DNA of 64,000 nucleotides from Saprospiraceae bacterium. GTDB lineage: Bacteria; Bacteroidota; Bacteroidia; Chitinophagales; Saprospiraceae. The translations under genes were made by a program, and so were the position numbers. Location of the stretch: NCBI GenBank assembly GCA_022841345.1, contig JALHRR010000014.1:1-64000 (forward strand). Reading direction: 5' to 3'. This document shows, one piece after another, positions 1 to 7,116 of the stretch (positions within the stretch are counted from its first letter, which is position 1; each line of letters starts with the position of its first letter). The notes below the pieces were generated by a model that had not been told where the DNA came from, ran no database searches, and saw nothing but the letters and a program-made list of their open reading frames with translations.

Positions 1-138
1 ACACTGCGTTGCTGCCGGCAGCCGTATCGCCCGCACAGGTGAGTAGCCGCCTCAGTCTGCCCGCTTCCTCCTTTGTCGTCAGCTGACACCCTTCTCCGAC
101 TACACACCTGTCTGCCCGCCCAAAAGAAAGCAAAAAAT
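1..138. repeat. Dispersed repeat R1, copy 1 (cut by window edge)
   Basis: GC-rich non-coding sequence sharing a series of blocks with 864-998 and 3959-4118: GCCGGCAGCCG, AGTAGCCG.CTCAGTC, CGTC.GCTGACA, and a CTACACACCTGT end. Copies 1 and 3 also share the following CTGCCC.CCCAAAAG. The left end lies outside the window. No reading frame is preserved between copies, so this reads as a repeat family or structured element rather than coding sequence. Seen directly by alignment by eye; the family identity is unknown. Confidence 0.7.
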
Positions 139-380
139 CACGCCAGCCTTCTGCCGCAAGCGGTAGGCGGGTGAGCACTCCTTCCTTCGTCTGTCCGTGC
201 TTCCTCACCCACCACCCTCGCGACGCTCGCAGGCGGCTCGCATGCGGCTTCGCCGATCCTGGGCGGAGACCTGATACAAGATTTGAGATCTCTCGATGCT
301 GTCTAATTATGTGCAACATCTTAAATGCCGCCCAGGATGGTTTACCTGCGCTAAGACTTTGTTGAATCCTCCTTTCAGAA
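139..380. other. Non-coding spacer with an 11-bp inverted repeat
   Basis: No convincing gene. ATCCTGGGCGG at 256-266 is the exact reverse complement of CCGCCCAGGAT at 328-338, a 61-bp-spaced inverted repeat. A start codon at 171 opens a 64-codon frame with strongly biased composition that looks spurious. Confidence 0.4.
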
Positions 381-440
381 TTACTTTACAACCTCTAATT
401 GATTAGGCTTAACTACTTGGCCACTTCTTAATCGTACCCA
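381..440 (-). pseudogene. Remnant of a T9SS sorting-domain C-terminus
   Basis: Read on the minus strand, the last 18 or so codons before a TAA at 381-383 give RLRSGQVVKPNQLEVVK, which has the form of a T9SS type A tail. The DNA aligns without gaps to the 3' end of the lipase-like gene at about 1091-1145, roughly three quarters identical. Upstream the frame breaks and runs into the XRE gene, so only the tail survives. Inferred to be a decayed paralogue end. The call rests on a short match and could be wrong. Confidence 0.4.
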
Positions 441-463
441 GCCAATACATTATGAATTTCATT

Positions 464-694
464 TCAGCCCTTCTCATTGTCTTGTTCATCATCTATGTAT
501 GGTTCAGACTTGATTGGACCCATTTCGTATCCGAACAGTTTAAGTACTTGATTCACCTTATCAAGCCTCAGGGTTTTCTTACCTTGTTCTAATTCTCTAA
601 CAAATCGAAGTCCTACACCTGCCTTTTCTGACAATTCCAGTTGGGTAAGACCGGTTAGTCTTCGTTTTTCTTTTAAAAAAGACGATAATTTCAT
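464..694 (-). CDS. XRE-family (HipB-like) transcriptional regulator, orphan
   Basis: A 76-residue protein made almost entirely of one helix-turn-helix domain (residues about 4-60). The recognition region, LTQLELSEKAGVGLRFVREL, is typical of HipB/y4mF antitoxin-type regulators. Such proteins normally precede hipA, whose kinase-like toxin they neutralise while repressing their own promoter. Here nothing resembling hipA follows: the downstream sequence is a decayed T9SS tail and repeat R1. Three 18-bp palindromes lie just upstream (740-757, 780-797, 820-837), as expected for autoregulation. Fold assignment is secure; loss of a toxin partner is inference. It may now be a free-standing repressor. 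Confidence 0.8.
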   Translation of the reverse strand: MKLSSFLKEKRRLTGLTQLELSEKAGVGLRFVRELEQGKKTLRLDKVNQVLKLFGYEMGPIKSEPYIDDEQDNEKG

Positions 695-739
695 ATTTTA
701 TACCTTTTCGAATGTAATTATACAATTGATTTGGTAAAT

Positions 740-837
740 TATACCATATAGGGTATAAGTGCATTAAAAATATTCTAATTACACCCCTTCGGGTATAAAT
801 GATTAATAAGAGTTGAATGTATACCCTATTGGGTATA
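740..837. promoter_or_regulatory. Three TATACC-N6-GGTATA operator palindromes
   Basis: Three 18-bp sites share one architecture: TATACC-atatag-GGTATA at 740-757, TACACC-ccttcg-GGTATA at 780-797 and TATACC-ctattg-GGTATA at 820-837. Centre-to-centre distances are 40 bp each, close to four helical turns, so all three would lie on the same face. A further half-site (TATACC, 699-704) sits against the start codon of the XRE gene. HipB of E. coli binds an analogous TATCC-N8-GGATA palindrome, so autorepression is the likely role. Confidence 0.65.
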
Positions 838-863
838 TACGGGTCGGAATATTTTAGGGAAGT

Positions 864-998
864 TCCTGCGATCCGGCAGCCTTGCATTCACTGCGTTGCT
901 GCCGGCAGCCGATCGCTCATGCAGGTGAGTAGCCGTCTCAGTCTGCCAGCTTTACTCCTGCGTCGTCAGCTGACATTTTTCGCCGGCTACACACCTGT
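864..998. repeat. Dispersed repeat R1, copy 2
   Basis: Begins with TCCTGCGATCCGGCAGCC, as copy 3 does, and ends CTACACACCTGT. It sits about 95 bp downstream of the lipase-like gene, matching the position of copy 1 downstream of the decayed T9SS tail at 381. The gene end and repeat may therefore have been duplicated together. Confidence 0.75.
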
Positions 999-1090
999 AA
1001 ATTTGTCTATAAGAATTCACTCCTTTTCGGTATATTCTCTGGAAGGAAGTTGTCATGTTTTTTTAGACTTTGTCGACGCCCCTTCAGTAT

Positions 1091-3145
1091 TTACTTTACA
1101 ACTACTAGTCGATGAGTCTTAATCGCCTGGCCATTTCTTAAGGTTAAAGCATAAGCACCTGCAGGAATATTTCTTAGATCAACATTTATATGATTTTCCC
1201 CCACTTGACAATGGTGTTGACTATTCACTACAGTACGCCCACTCATATCCGAAATGATCAAATCAATTAATTCCGGGAGCTGGAGTTGAAAGTAAATATT
1301 TGATTCATCACTCGCGGGATTTGGGTATATTGATGTAGTTGCAATTTGTTTTTCTTCTTCAACGGAAACCAAAGGAGTATAATTCACTCTGAAAGTATAA
1401 GGATATTTATAGCTGAGGTTTGTCCACTGACTTTCTATATCTAAATAGTAAGTTCCAGGATTTGTTTGTCTTTCAATACGGATATTTCCACGTCCATTGC
1501 TAATAGCAGCTCCAATTTCATTACCATTTTGGTCAAATAAACTGGCTCTAAAAGTTTCAACTGGTATATTGCATATTTCTAATTCCAACTGTCCGGTCTG
1601 AGTGATCAGGAATTTAAAGGAATCAAAATCCGCTAAGTATCCGGTTTGTGATTGAATATTACTAAATCCTTTGTATAGTTTATTCAATTCTATTTCATAA
1701 GCAAATTCTGGATCATTTGCTTCGTCTAGTCCTTTAGCAATATTGGCTCCATTTTTATGAATTAGTAAATGAAGGGGAAGTAGATCAGATGGACTTGTTG
1801 GAATCATGAAAGTATCAGCAAACACTTGTTTATGATTATTGAGATTAGCACTCGACTCTAACACAATTCCGTCACCACCCAAAGAACTTCCGGTTCCGAT
1901 AATACAAGCATATGGTAAATCATTGGGCATAGATTTTTGGTTTAAACCTGTTATTGTATTACCAATAGCACCATTACAATTGACATCAACATTTTTGAAA
2001 TGTTGTACTGCACCCCGAATTCTATCCGTAGATTCTATTCCACCAAATAAGTATGCTCCGGGATAATTTGTGTAATAAGAAATTCTCAAATCCCGAACTG
2101 CTTCAGAAAGTTCATCATAGCCAAATGCAGTCCCAATTCCTCCTCCACTGAAGTTGGAACCTCCGTGAGGTGTTCCAACAGTTACTAGTTTAGCTACCTG
2201 GTGTTTTCCTCCGGGCTGGTAATTATTTGGATTTTGAAGGTATTCTCTGGCTGCTAATCCCCCCATGCTATGTCCCACAAGTATGACTTTTTTACTCCCG
2301 GTTATTTGAAGGACATGCTTAATTGCATCCTTAAGTGCCCGGCCTTGCTTGAAAATAGCTGATTGATTACTCTGATTTAGGTCCGTTACATTTGTATATT
2401 TAATTCCTGTTGGCCCAACCGCAAAATTGACTACATAGAAGTCTGCTTTCGTTAAATTGCTAAGATTGGTAAAGTCTTTATAATCATTTATTATGTTTGA
2501 AGTAGATGTATTATTGTCGCTATTTAGGCAAAAATCCAATCTGCCTCCATAAGCCAGTCCTTGTTCAAATGTTAATTGGATTAATAATTCATCCCAGGTA
2601 TCGCTGTCTCCGGCTAGTCCATGAATAAATATAATTGGGTAGGGTAGATTTACTCTTGGTTTTATACTATTAATTACGTTTATTTTGTCTACATGTTTGT
2701 ATAAATTTAGATTATTAATCTCAAAAACCAGATCAGTAACATCCAACTTAAAGCCTAAATAATAGGTTCCTGCTATAAAGTAATTGGGAATAGGGTAGTC
2801 TACCTTGATCTCTACACTTTCAGAAGGAGCTAATGATTTCACTGATACCCTGCTAAATACTTCTTCTGTATCAGAAAATAAAGAATCTTTTGAAAAATAC
2901 AAGAACATAAATGACTGACGGGCATTTACATTCCCAGTATTTTTTACTATCAAATTAATTTTAAAATCATCTCCTCTAGTTACAGTTTTGGGTGAAAAAT
3001 CTGCTGACGTAATTACTAAATCTGCTTGACTATAAAGACTGAGGTTTAGGAATCCAATTATCAGAGTAAAAAAAGCTTTAGTTAGAAACCAATTTGTCAG
3101 AAGAGTTTTCATAAGGATTTTATTTTGGGAAAATAGGGAGAGCAT
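1091..3145 (-). CDS. Secreted T9SS lipase-like alpha/beta hydrolase with CARDB domain
   Basis: A 684-residue exported protein. Order of parts: signal peptide (the start at residue 12, position 3112, gives a more classical signal ending LYSQ), a CARDB-type Ig fold (about 40-155), an alpha/beta-hydrolase domain (about 168-470), a PPC-like beta domain (about 490-590), and a T9SS type A sorting domain beginning SIYPNPASDE and ending in LVVVK. The hydrolase shows the oxyanion-side IIFIHGLAG, the nucleophile elbow GHSMGG with Ser293, and TVGTPHGG. Together these resemble triacylglycerol lipase or PGAP1-like esterases. Expected to be moved through T9SS and anchored at or released from the cell surface. 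Monocistronic; substrate unknown. Confidence 0.85.
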   Translation of the reverse strand: MLSLFSQNKILMKTLLTNWFLTKAFFTLIIGFLNLSLYSQADLVITSADFSPKTVTRGDDFKINLIVKNTGNVNARQSFMFLYFSKDSLFSDTEEVFSRVSVKSLAPSESVEIKVDYPIPNYFIAGTYYLGFKLDVTDLVFEINNLNLYKHVDKINVINSIKPRVNLPYPIIFIHGLAGDSDTWDELLIQLTFEQGLAYGGRLDFCLNSDNNTSTSNIINDYKDFTNLSNLTKADFYVVNFAVGPTGIKYTNVTDLNQSNQSAIFKQGRALKDAIKHVLQITGSKKVILVGHSMGGLAAREYLQNPNNYQPGGKHQVAKLVTVGTPHGGSNFSGGGIGTAFGYDELSEAVRDLRISYYTNYPGAYLFGGIESTDRIRGAVQHFKNVDVNCNGAIGNTITGLNQKSMPNDLPYACIIGTGSSLGGDGIVLESSANLNNHKQVFADTFMIPTSPSDLLPLHLLIHKNGANIAKGLDEANDPEFAYEIELNKLYKGFSNIQSQTGYLADFDSFKFLITQTGQLELEICNIPVETFRASLFDQNGNEIGAAISNGRGNIRIERQTNPGTYYLDIESQWTNLSYKYPYTFRVNYTPLVSVEEEKQIATTSIYPNPASDESNIYFQLQLPELIDLIISDMSGRTVVNSQHHCQVGENHINVDLRNIPAGAYALTLRNGQAIKTHRLVVVK

Positions 3146-3173
3146 TTCCTTTTGACTAGTAAAAATTTCAATA

Positions 3174-3181
3174 CAAATATA
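3174..3181 (-). promoter_or_regulatory. Bacteroidota -7 box for the lipase-like gene
   Basis: On the minus strand this reads TATATTTG, an exact match to TAnnTTTG, the -7 element of the Bacteroidota primary sigma factor. It lies 29 bp upstream of the first ATG (3145) and 62 bp upstream of the alternative ATG (3112). No clear -33 TTG was picked out. Confidence 0.45.
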
Positions 3182-3320
3182 AACACATTTAATTTAATTG
3201 TAATATATAACTATATAAAAACAATTATTTTAAACGTAAAATTGATCACTCGCCTTTGTAATTTCAAATCGTCTTTTAGAGGTTTCTAAATCAATGCCTT
3301 TAAAAGTTCTATAGTCTAAT

Positions 3321-3512
3321 CCCTTCCCGCACATACTCTCCACGCAAGTTAGCTGCAGATCTGCAAATAGTCAAGGTCTGGCCTCCCGCTAAAACCCTCC
3401 CGCGCACCCTTCGGGCGATCCACCTTGCCTTATTGCAGATCTTCGCTGGGGTCCGCATGGATAGTATGAGCCTACATGGTTCTTCATTTTTTCACTCTTT
3501 TATTTTTAGTTT
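3321..3512. repeat. Conserved leader of duplicated unit, copy 1
   Basis: A 190-bp block directly before the small gene at 3513. It recurs before the paralogue at 4366 with only about eight substitutions. It contains the palindrome TGCAGATCTGCA, a GCGCACCCTTCGGGCG hairpin-like segment and a second GCAGATCTTCGC. No conserved ORF is apparent. Its conservation exceeds that of the gene it precedes, suggesting a functional leader RNA or a recently homogenised repeat. Confidence 0.6.
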
Positions 3513-3818
3513 ATGAGTACTGTTTCAGTTTTTAGTATGGGTGCTATGTACCTTTCATCCGCCATTCATCTTGCTTGTTCTGAGCATGATCGATTTCATC
3601 ACTTCATTATGCATTGTATCCATCGGCATCACAGTTGTGACTGGGGTGAGCTGGATCCGGAGGATTTTGCCAGTAATCAGAGAGCACTTAGTTCCGGTGG
3701 CAGGTTGTTCTCCGCTTTTGATGTTCCGGAGGATCTTATATCTATTCACCGCAGAGTTTGGATCATTACTGAGCATGACAGGAGTACTACTACTGTTTTG
3801 TTACCGAGGGAGTATTAG
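3513..3818 (+). CDS. Small conserved protein with DWG / WIITE-DRS-TT motifs, copy 1
   Basis: A 101-residue protein whose second half reads CDWGELDPED..., then RLFSAFDVPED..., and ends VWIITEHDRSTTTVLLPREY. This motif order matches a widespread family of small proteins of unknown function common on plasmids and integrative elements; some databases misname them after type I restriction subunits. The N-terminal third is unlike the usual family and rich in His and Met. It is about 65% identical to the product of 4366-4671. The stop codon lies inside a hairpin. Family recognition is from memory of the motif; biochemical role unknown. Confidence 0.65.
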   Translation: MSTVSVFSMGAMYLSSAIHLACSEHDRFHHFIMHCIHRHHSCDWGELDPEDFASNQRALSSGGRLFSAFDVPEDLISIHRRVWIITEHDRSTTTVLLPREY

Positions 3819-3832
3819 TACTCCTTTTTTAA
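3809..3832 (+). terminator. Hairpin terminator overlapping the stop codon, copy 1
   Basis: GGAGTA-TTAG-TACTCC followed by a run of T. The TAG stop codon of the upstream small gene is inside the loop. The same design occurs after the paralogue at 4662-4677. Confidence 0.6.
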
Positions 3833-3845
3833 AACGCTGCGAATA

Positions 3846-3958
3846 GGGCAGCCAAAATGAATAGATGACAATAAATATAATTGCTTTAATCTTCGACTTC
3901 ATCTCCTGATTTGACTTCTTGGAATAAAAATTTTTACCAGGTTGTTATGATTTTCTTC
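3846..3958. other. AT-rich spacer
   Basis: Nothing recognised between the first duplicated unit and R1 copy 3. Confidence 0.4.
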
Positions 3959-4118
3959 TCCTGCGATCCGGCAGCCTTGCATACACTTCATTCTTGCCGG
4001 CAGCCGATCGCACACGCAGGTAAGTAGCCGCCTCAGTCAGCCACCATACTCCTTCGTCGTCTGCTGACATCCTTCCCCGACTACACACCTGTCTGCCCAC
4101 CCAAAAGACTACAAAAAT
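3959..4118. repeat. Dispersed repeat R1, copy 3
   Basis: Starts TCCTGCGATCCGGCAGCC, carries the internal GCCGGCAGCCGATCGC and ends with CTACACACCTGT and CTGCCCACCCAAAAG. It lies between the two duplicated units, so R1 and the leader/gene unit alternate. Copies 2 and 3 define the left end of the repeat; copies 1 and 3 define the right end. Confidence 0.75.
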
Positions 4119-4173
4119 CCTCTGGCTTTCTCAGTATTATTTTGAATTCAACTAATTAAAAGCTGTCTCCTTT

Positions 4174-4365
4174 CCCTTCCCGCACATACTCTCCACGCAA
4201 GTTAGCTTCAGATCTGCAAATAGTCAAGGTCCGGCCTCCCGCCAAAACCCTCCCGCGCACCCTTCGGGCGATCCACCTTGCCTTATTGCAGCTCTTCGCT
4301 GGAGTCCGCATGGATAGTATGAGCTTACATGGTTCATCATTTTTTCACTCTTTTATTTTTATTTT
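4174..4365. repeat. Conserved leader of duplicated unit, copy 2
   Basis: About 96% identical by eye to 3321-3512, including the TTTTTTCACTCTTTTATTTTT tract that runs up to the start codon. The duplication period is 853 bp. Confidence 0.6.
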
Positions 4366-4671
4366 ATGAGTACTATTTCAGCTTTTGGTTTGGGCACATT
4401 GTACCTTTCAACCCGCATTCATCGTGCTTCTGCAGAGCGCTATCTTTTTCACCGTTTCGTGTTGCATTGTTTGCAGAGACACAGTAGCTGTGATTGGGGT
4501 GAGATTGATCCTGAGGATATTGCTTTTAATCAGCTCGCACTTAGTTCCGGTAGCAGGTTATGTTCTTGTTATGATGTCCCGGCGGATCTTGGATCATTAC
4601 ATTCCAGAGTTTGGATCATTACAGAGCATGATAGGAGTGCCACTACTATTTTGTTACCAGAGGAGTATTAG
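4366..4671 (+). CDS. Small conserved protein with DWG / WIITE-DRS-TT motifs, copy 2
   Basis: The 101-residue paralogue of 3513-3818. It keeps CDWGEIDPED, the VWIITEHDRSATTILLPEEY end and the same length, but differs at about 35 positions, mostly in the first 45 residues. The ending LLPEEY is closer to the usual family ending than that of copy 1. The same start is supported by the conserved leader, which runs directly into ATGAGTACT in both copies. Followed by two hairpins. Likely part of a mobile or accessory region; function unknown. Confidence 0.65.
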   Translation: MSTISAFGLGTLYLSTRIHRASAERYLFHRFVLHCLQRHSSCDWGEIDPEDIAFNQLALSSGSRLCSCYDVPADLGSLHSRVWIITEHDRSATTILLPEEY

Positions 4672-4716
4672 TACTCCTTTTGTTACTAGAGAGGAGTATT
4701 CGTACTCCTTTTTTTA
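4662..4716 (+). terminator. Double hairpin terminator
   Basis: Two successive hairpins. GGAGTA-TTAG-TACTCC at 4662-4677 includes the stop codon, and GGAGTA-TTCG-TACTCC at 4693-4708 has a stable TTCG-type loop followed by eight T. The second looks like a copy of the first with an altered loop. A strong intrinsic terminator for the small gene. Confidence 0.7.
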
Positions 4717-4804
4717 AACGCTGAGAATTTTAGAGACCAAAATGAAAAGAAGACAGCAAAGATACCCGGGCTCAATTGCTGCCTTCATCCCTGGCTTTCA
4801 ACAT

Positions 4805-4959
4805 CGAAGCGTCAAGGTCAAGCCCTTTGGGTTTCGAAAAAAATCTCCACCTGTTTTTGTTTACCTGCCCGCTTATTTTGAAAGGGAAAATCATATCCGT
4901 TTGACTTTTTCCGGTCGTCCGGTTAGGTAGTATTTTTTCCGAAAACCTTGACCGCTTCG
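4805..4959. repeat. Interrupted inverted repeat
   Basis: Left arm CGAAGCGTCAAGGT (4805-4818), then TTTCGAAAAAAAT (4833-4845). Right arm ATTTTTTCCGAAA followed by ACCTTGACCGCTTCG (ending 4959). The right arm reverse-complemented matches the left apart from a 13-bp insertion in the left arm and single-base differences. Confidence 0.6.
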
Positions 4960-5299
4960 AACATCGCCCGGGAAGTCAATGGCTTTCTCTTTTCTTTTTT
5001 TTCGGTTTTTTGTTTTCTCTTTTGGCTAAAATTATAATTGTAGAACTAATCCAATAAATCCTATGAGATAATCATTAGGGAGTTTGTTCAATCATTCCGC
5101 CTTTGAGAACAAGACGTAAAAAATGGTTTTGAGTGAAGCGACCAAGGCTGGCACTGTGTGAGCATTCAGAGAGTCCAGGCAGATATGGCGATGACCTGCA
5201 GAGAATAAACAGGAACAAGACAGCAGTGGCGAGTTTGGCAGACTAAGCGAAACGAAAGCGCATTTTTAGGCTTGGGCTCAACAGCGGAAATGGTTTTTG

Positions 5300-5327
5300 C
5301 TTACTTTTTGCCATCTCAAAAAGTAAG
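5300..5327. repeat. Perfect 11-bp hairpin
   Basis: CTTACTTTTTG (5300-5310) and CAAAAAGTAAG (5317-5327) are exact reverse complements separated by CCATCT. It lies between the accessory-island terminator and the inverted repeat; role unknown. Confidence 0.65.
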
Positions 5328-5444
5328 AGCCCTGCCGGCTTGAGGCAATTAGAAGTACTGATTTCAAACGATTAAATTTAGTAATACTATTGCCAGTATT
5401 CACCTTTGTTTTTGAATTGCAATGTGCAACTATAAAAAACAAAA

Positions 5445-5472
5445 ATGGCCCTCCCACATTTGGAAGGACCAT
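5445..5472 (-). terminator. Terminator of the accessory-island operon
   Basis: On the minus strand an imperfect hairpin TGGTCCTTCCA...TGGGAGGGCCA is followed by TTTTTGTTTTTT. It lies 29 bp beyond the stop of the last operon gene (5501). Confidence 0.6.
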
Positions 5473-5500
5473 GACGAACCAAAAGAACCATACACGATCT

Positions 5501-5695
5501 TTACTCTCTCTGTCGCATTGCTTTGATCTTATCCAAACCCCATTTTAAGCTGACTGACACACCGAAACTTATCACTGCTCCGATGGCAGCCAACACCATG
5601 GTTTTGACAATATCTTCCCCATTGATATGGAGTATAATGCCGAGTAAAGTGCCACCGGCTGTCCCGGCAGCTGTATCTGAATTGAAATATTGCAT
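5501..5695 (-). CDS. Small membrane protein, last gene of island operon
   Basis: A 64-residue protein with a glycine-rich hydrophobic stretch (about residues 10-24) and a second segment (about 30-48), then a basic tail KWGLDKIKAMRQRE. Small size, two membrane helices and a charged C-terminus resemble phage holins in general form only; no family is recognised. Its ATG is 2 bp after the stop of the preceding gene, indicating tight translational coupling within the operon. Confidence 0.55.
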   Translation of the reverse strand: MQYFNSDTAAGTAGGTLLGIILHINGEDIVKTMVLAAIGAVISFGVSVSLKWGLDKIKAMRQRE

Positions 5696-5697
5696 AC

Positions 5698-5925
5698 TTA
5701 TTTTGACTCTTGAATTTTGGCAGAATCTTCCACAGCTGCCTGGCTAACAGCGACCATGACCGAGCCGGCCACTGTGACATAACCCGCCAATGAAACCAAC
5801 GCCACCGGTAGTGCAATCGGGGCAGCTACAAGAGCTCCTCCTGCAGTGGCCAGGGCTATTCCCACCGTCCGTAGAAATTTGAAAAATTTCGGGGTAGGGG
5901 ATTTATATCTCTCAATGATGTTCAT
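5698..5925 (-). CDS. Small membrane protein of island operon
   Basis: A 75-residue protein with a basic N-terminus (MNIIERYKSPTPKFFKFLR) followed by a long Ala/Gly/Val-rich hydrophobic region (about 20-62) that could form two transmembrane helices. The start codon overlaps the end of the DUF5675 gene by 14 bp. No known family recognised. Operon position next to another small membrane protein suggests a membrane-acting pair. Confidence 0.55.
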   Translation of the reverse strand: MNIIERYKSPTPKFFKFLRTVGIALATAGGALVAAPIALPVALVSLAGYVTVAGSVMVAVSQAAVEDSAKIQESK

Positions 5926-6328
5926 AGGGATCTGCTTTTTTGATGATTAGAAAAACTTCTTCTTTCGCATCCAAGGCTTTGTAAACGATGGATTTTATTC
6001 TTTCTAAGGCTGCCCGGGAGAGGCTTCCTTTTCCAATGCCAGTTAATTTTGTCACCGGTGCAATGCATCCAAGCAACTCTTTCCTGGCATCATTTGCGGC
6101 ATGCATCAGGATCAGGTCCCGATTGGGTACATTCAGTAATTCGATATGCCATTTGAATCTTCTGGAATATCTCTTTACCAGCTGGTACCGCCCTTCCGGA
6201 ATACAGGAGATCCTTCGTTTGTTGGCCAACCAGGGCAGCTCTATGGTGTTACTGATCATTCGACTTTCTTCATAAAGCTGCCCATTAGTGGCCTCCGGGA
6301 AATAGGTTCTGGCTAAAACCAACTCCAT
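5912..6328 (-). CDS. DUF5675 family protein
   Basis: A 138-residue protein with the family signature in order: NTIELPWLANKRRISCIPEGRY (about 27-48), the R.LILMHAAND block (about 90-98) and GCIAP (about 105-109), followed by SRAALERI. DUF5675 proteins occur in prophages and Bacteroidota accessory regions; their activity is not established. The H..ND...GCI arrangement recalls the active-site layout of YkuD-type L,D-transpeptidases, which would fit a cell-wall role beside holin-like proteins, but that is only an inference. Stop overlaps the next gene. Confidence 0.75.
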   Translation of the reverse strand: MELVLARTYFPEATNGQLYEESRMISNTIELPWLANKRRISCIPEGRYQLVKRYSRRFKWHIELLNVPNRDLILMHAANDARKELLGCIAPVTKLTGIGKGSLSRAALERIKSIVYKALDAKEEVFLIIKKADPYEHH

Positions 6329-6329
6329 C

Positions 6330-7085
6330 TTAGACCAGATCTATTGCTACTAATGACAAGGCATTGAATGCACCATTTTTCAATGGGTACATGTTGCCAT
6401 TTACTTCCTGGAAAAACTCGATACCAAAGGCTACAAAAATAGCCCAGGTAGTAGCAGGACTTACAGTGGTGGCAAGTGTGATTGGAGCTTCAGTTTGAGG
6501 TCCAATCAACAAATTGGCACTGAGAGCATTGCTCGCTTCGAATACATTTCCGGCAAAGTCCACAGCTGCAGTTCCTGCAATCAGCCTGGCATGTGTGCTA
6601 CCTGCCGGAGCTGCAATTCCATTAGCCGGAACAAATGCAGGAATGTTGATTTCCACATCACCATTCGGCCTGTCCACGCTGATGGTGTATGGGAAGTATG
6701 CGGTGGTGTTCAACTTCGCTGACTGATTGAAGTCAAATCCACTTAGAATGCTCAGATCGCCATCGATCACATTTCTGGCTCCGCGAATGTTGGTGCTGTC
6801 CATTTTCAGGGCACGCATCATTTCTTTGGTCAATCGGCTGACCATTCTGGAGTCAGAAGCTTTCAAAAGCAATTCTCTCAAGGAGTTTCTGAGCAACTTT
6901 CCGGAACTACCCGCCCTTCCAAATTCTGATCCGTTTTCACGGGTCCGTTCGAATGCCGGGTCGTTCTGGATTCTGGAAGCATCCACACCTCCTTTCTCCC
7001 TGGCCAGGTATCTGCCCTGTGAGCGGTAGAAGGTAAGGTCGCCTATGGTTCCTTCCAGTTTTAAAATACCTTTTTGTCGAGCCAT
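6330..7085 (-). CDS. Conserved Bacteroidota protein of unknown function (MARQKG type)
   Basis: A 251-residue protein starting MARQKGILKLEGTIGDLTFY and continuing with LAREKGGVDASRIQNDPAFERTREN. I recognise this N-terminal pattern from many Bacteroidota genomes, where it remains uncharacterised. The N-terminal 110 residues are charged and strongly conserved in style. The C-terminal half (about 120-250) is beta-rich and Ala/Thr-rich, like a structural or binding domain. No signal peptide. The stop is 1 bp before the DUF5675 start, so the two are co-translated. A phage-like structural or DNA-packaging-type role is possible but unsupported. Confidence 0.7.
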   Translation of the reverse strand: MARQKGILKLEGTIGDLTFYRSQGRYLAREKGGVDASRIQNDPAFERTRENGSEFGRAGSSGKLLRNSLRELLLKASDSRMVSRLTKEMMRALKMDSTNIRGARNVIDGDLSILSGFDFNQSAKLNTTAYFPYTISVDRPNGDVEINIPAFVPANGIAAPAGSTHARLIAGTAAVDFAGNVFEASNALSANLLIGPQTEAPITLATTVSPATTWAIFVAFGIEFFQEVNGNMYPLKNGAFNALSLVAIDLV

Positions 7086-7116
7086 ACTAATTCAGTTAAA
7101 AAGTGATAAAATGATT

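Larger units (their letters stand above)
4717..5444. other. Non-coding, repeat-rich spacer
   Basis: Contains an interrupted inverted repeat (4805-4844 with 4932-4959) and a perfect 11-bp hairpin (5300-5327). No convincing gene: a 62-codon frame from 4742 crosses the left arm of the inverted repeat and a minus-strand frame ending at 5278 crosses the hairpin, and both look spurious. The stretch 5100-5300 has the look of a recurring Bacteroidota intergenic element, but I cannot confirm that here. Confidence 0.45.

Noticed and set aside
817-1122. Plus-strand 101-codon frame across repeat R1 copy 2
   Set aside because: It runs through the repeat and into the antisense of the lipase-like gene, and its composition is not protein-like.
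3321-4745. Integron cassette array
   Set aside because: The repeated unit plus small gene suggested attC cassettes, but core sites of the GTTRRRY type are absent and no integrase is nearby.
4742-4930. 62-codon plus-strand frame
   Set aside because: It spans the left arm and loop of an inverted repeat, with low-complexity basic residues and no recognisable homology.
5278-5472. 64-codon minus-strand frame overlapping the island terminator
   Set aside because: It begins in the terminator hairpin and ends in the 11-bp hairpin element; most likely spurious.
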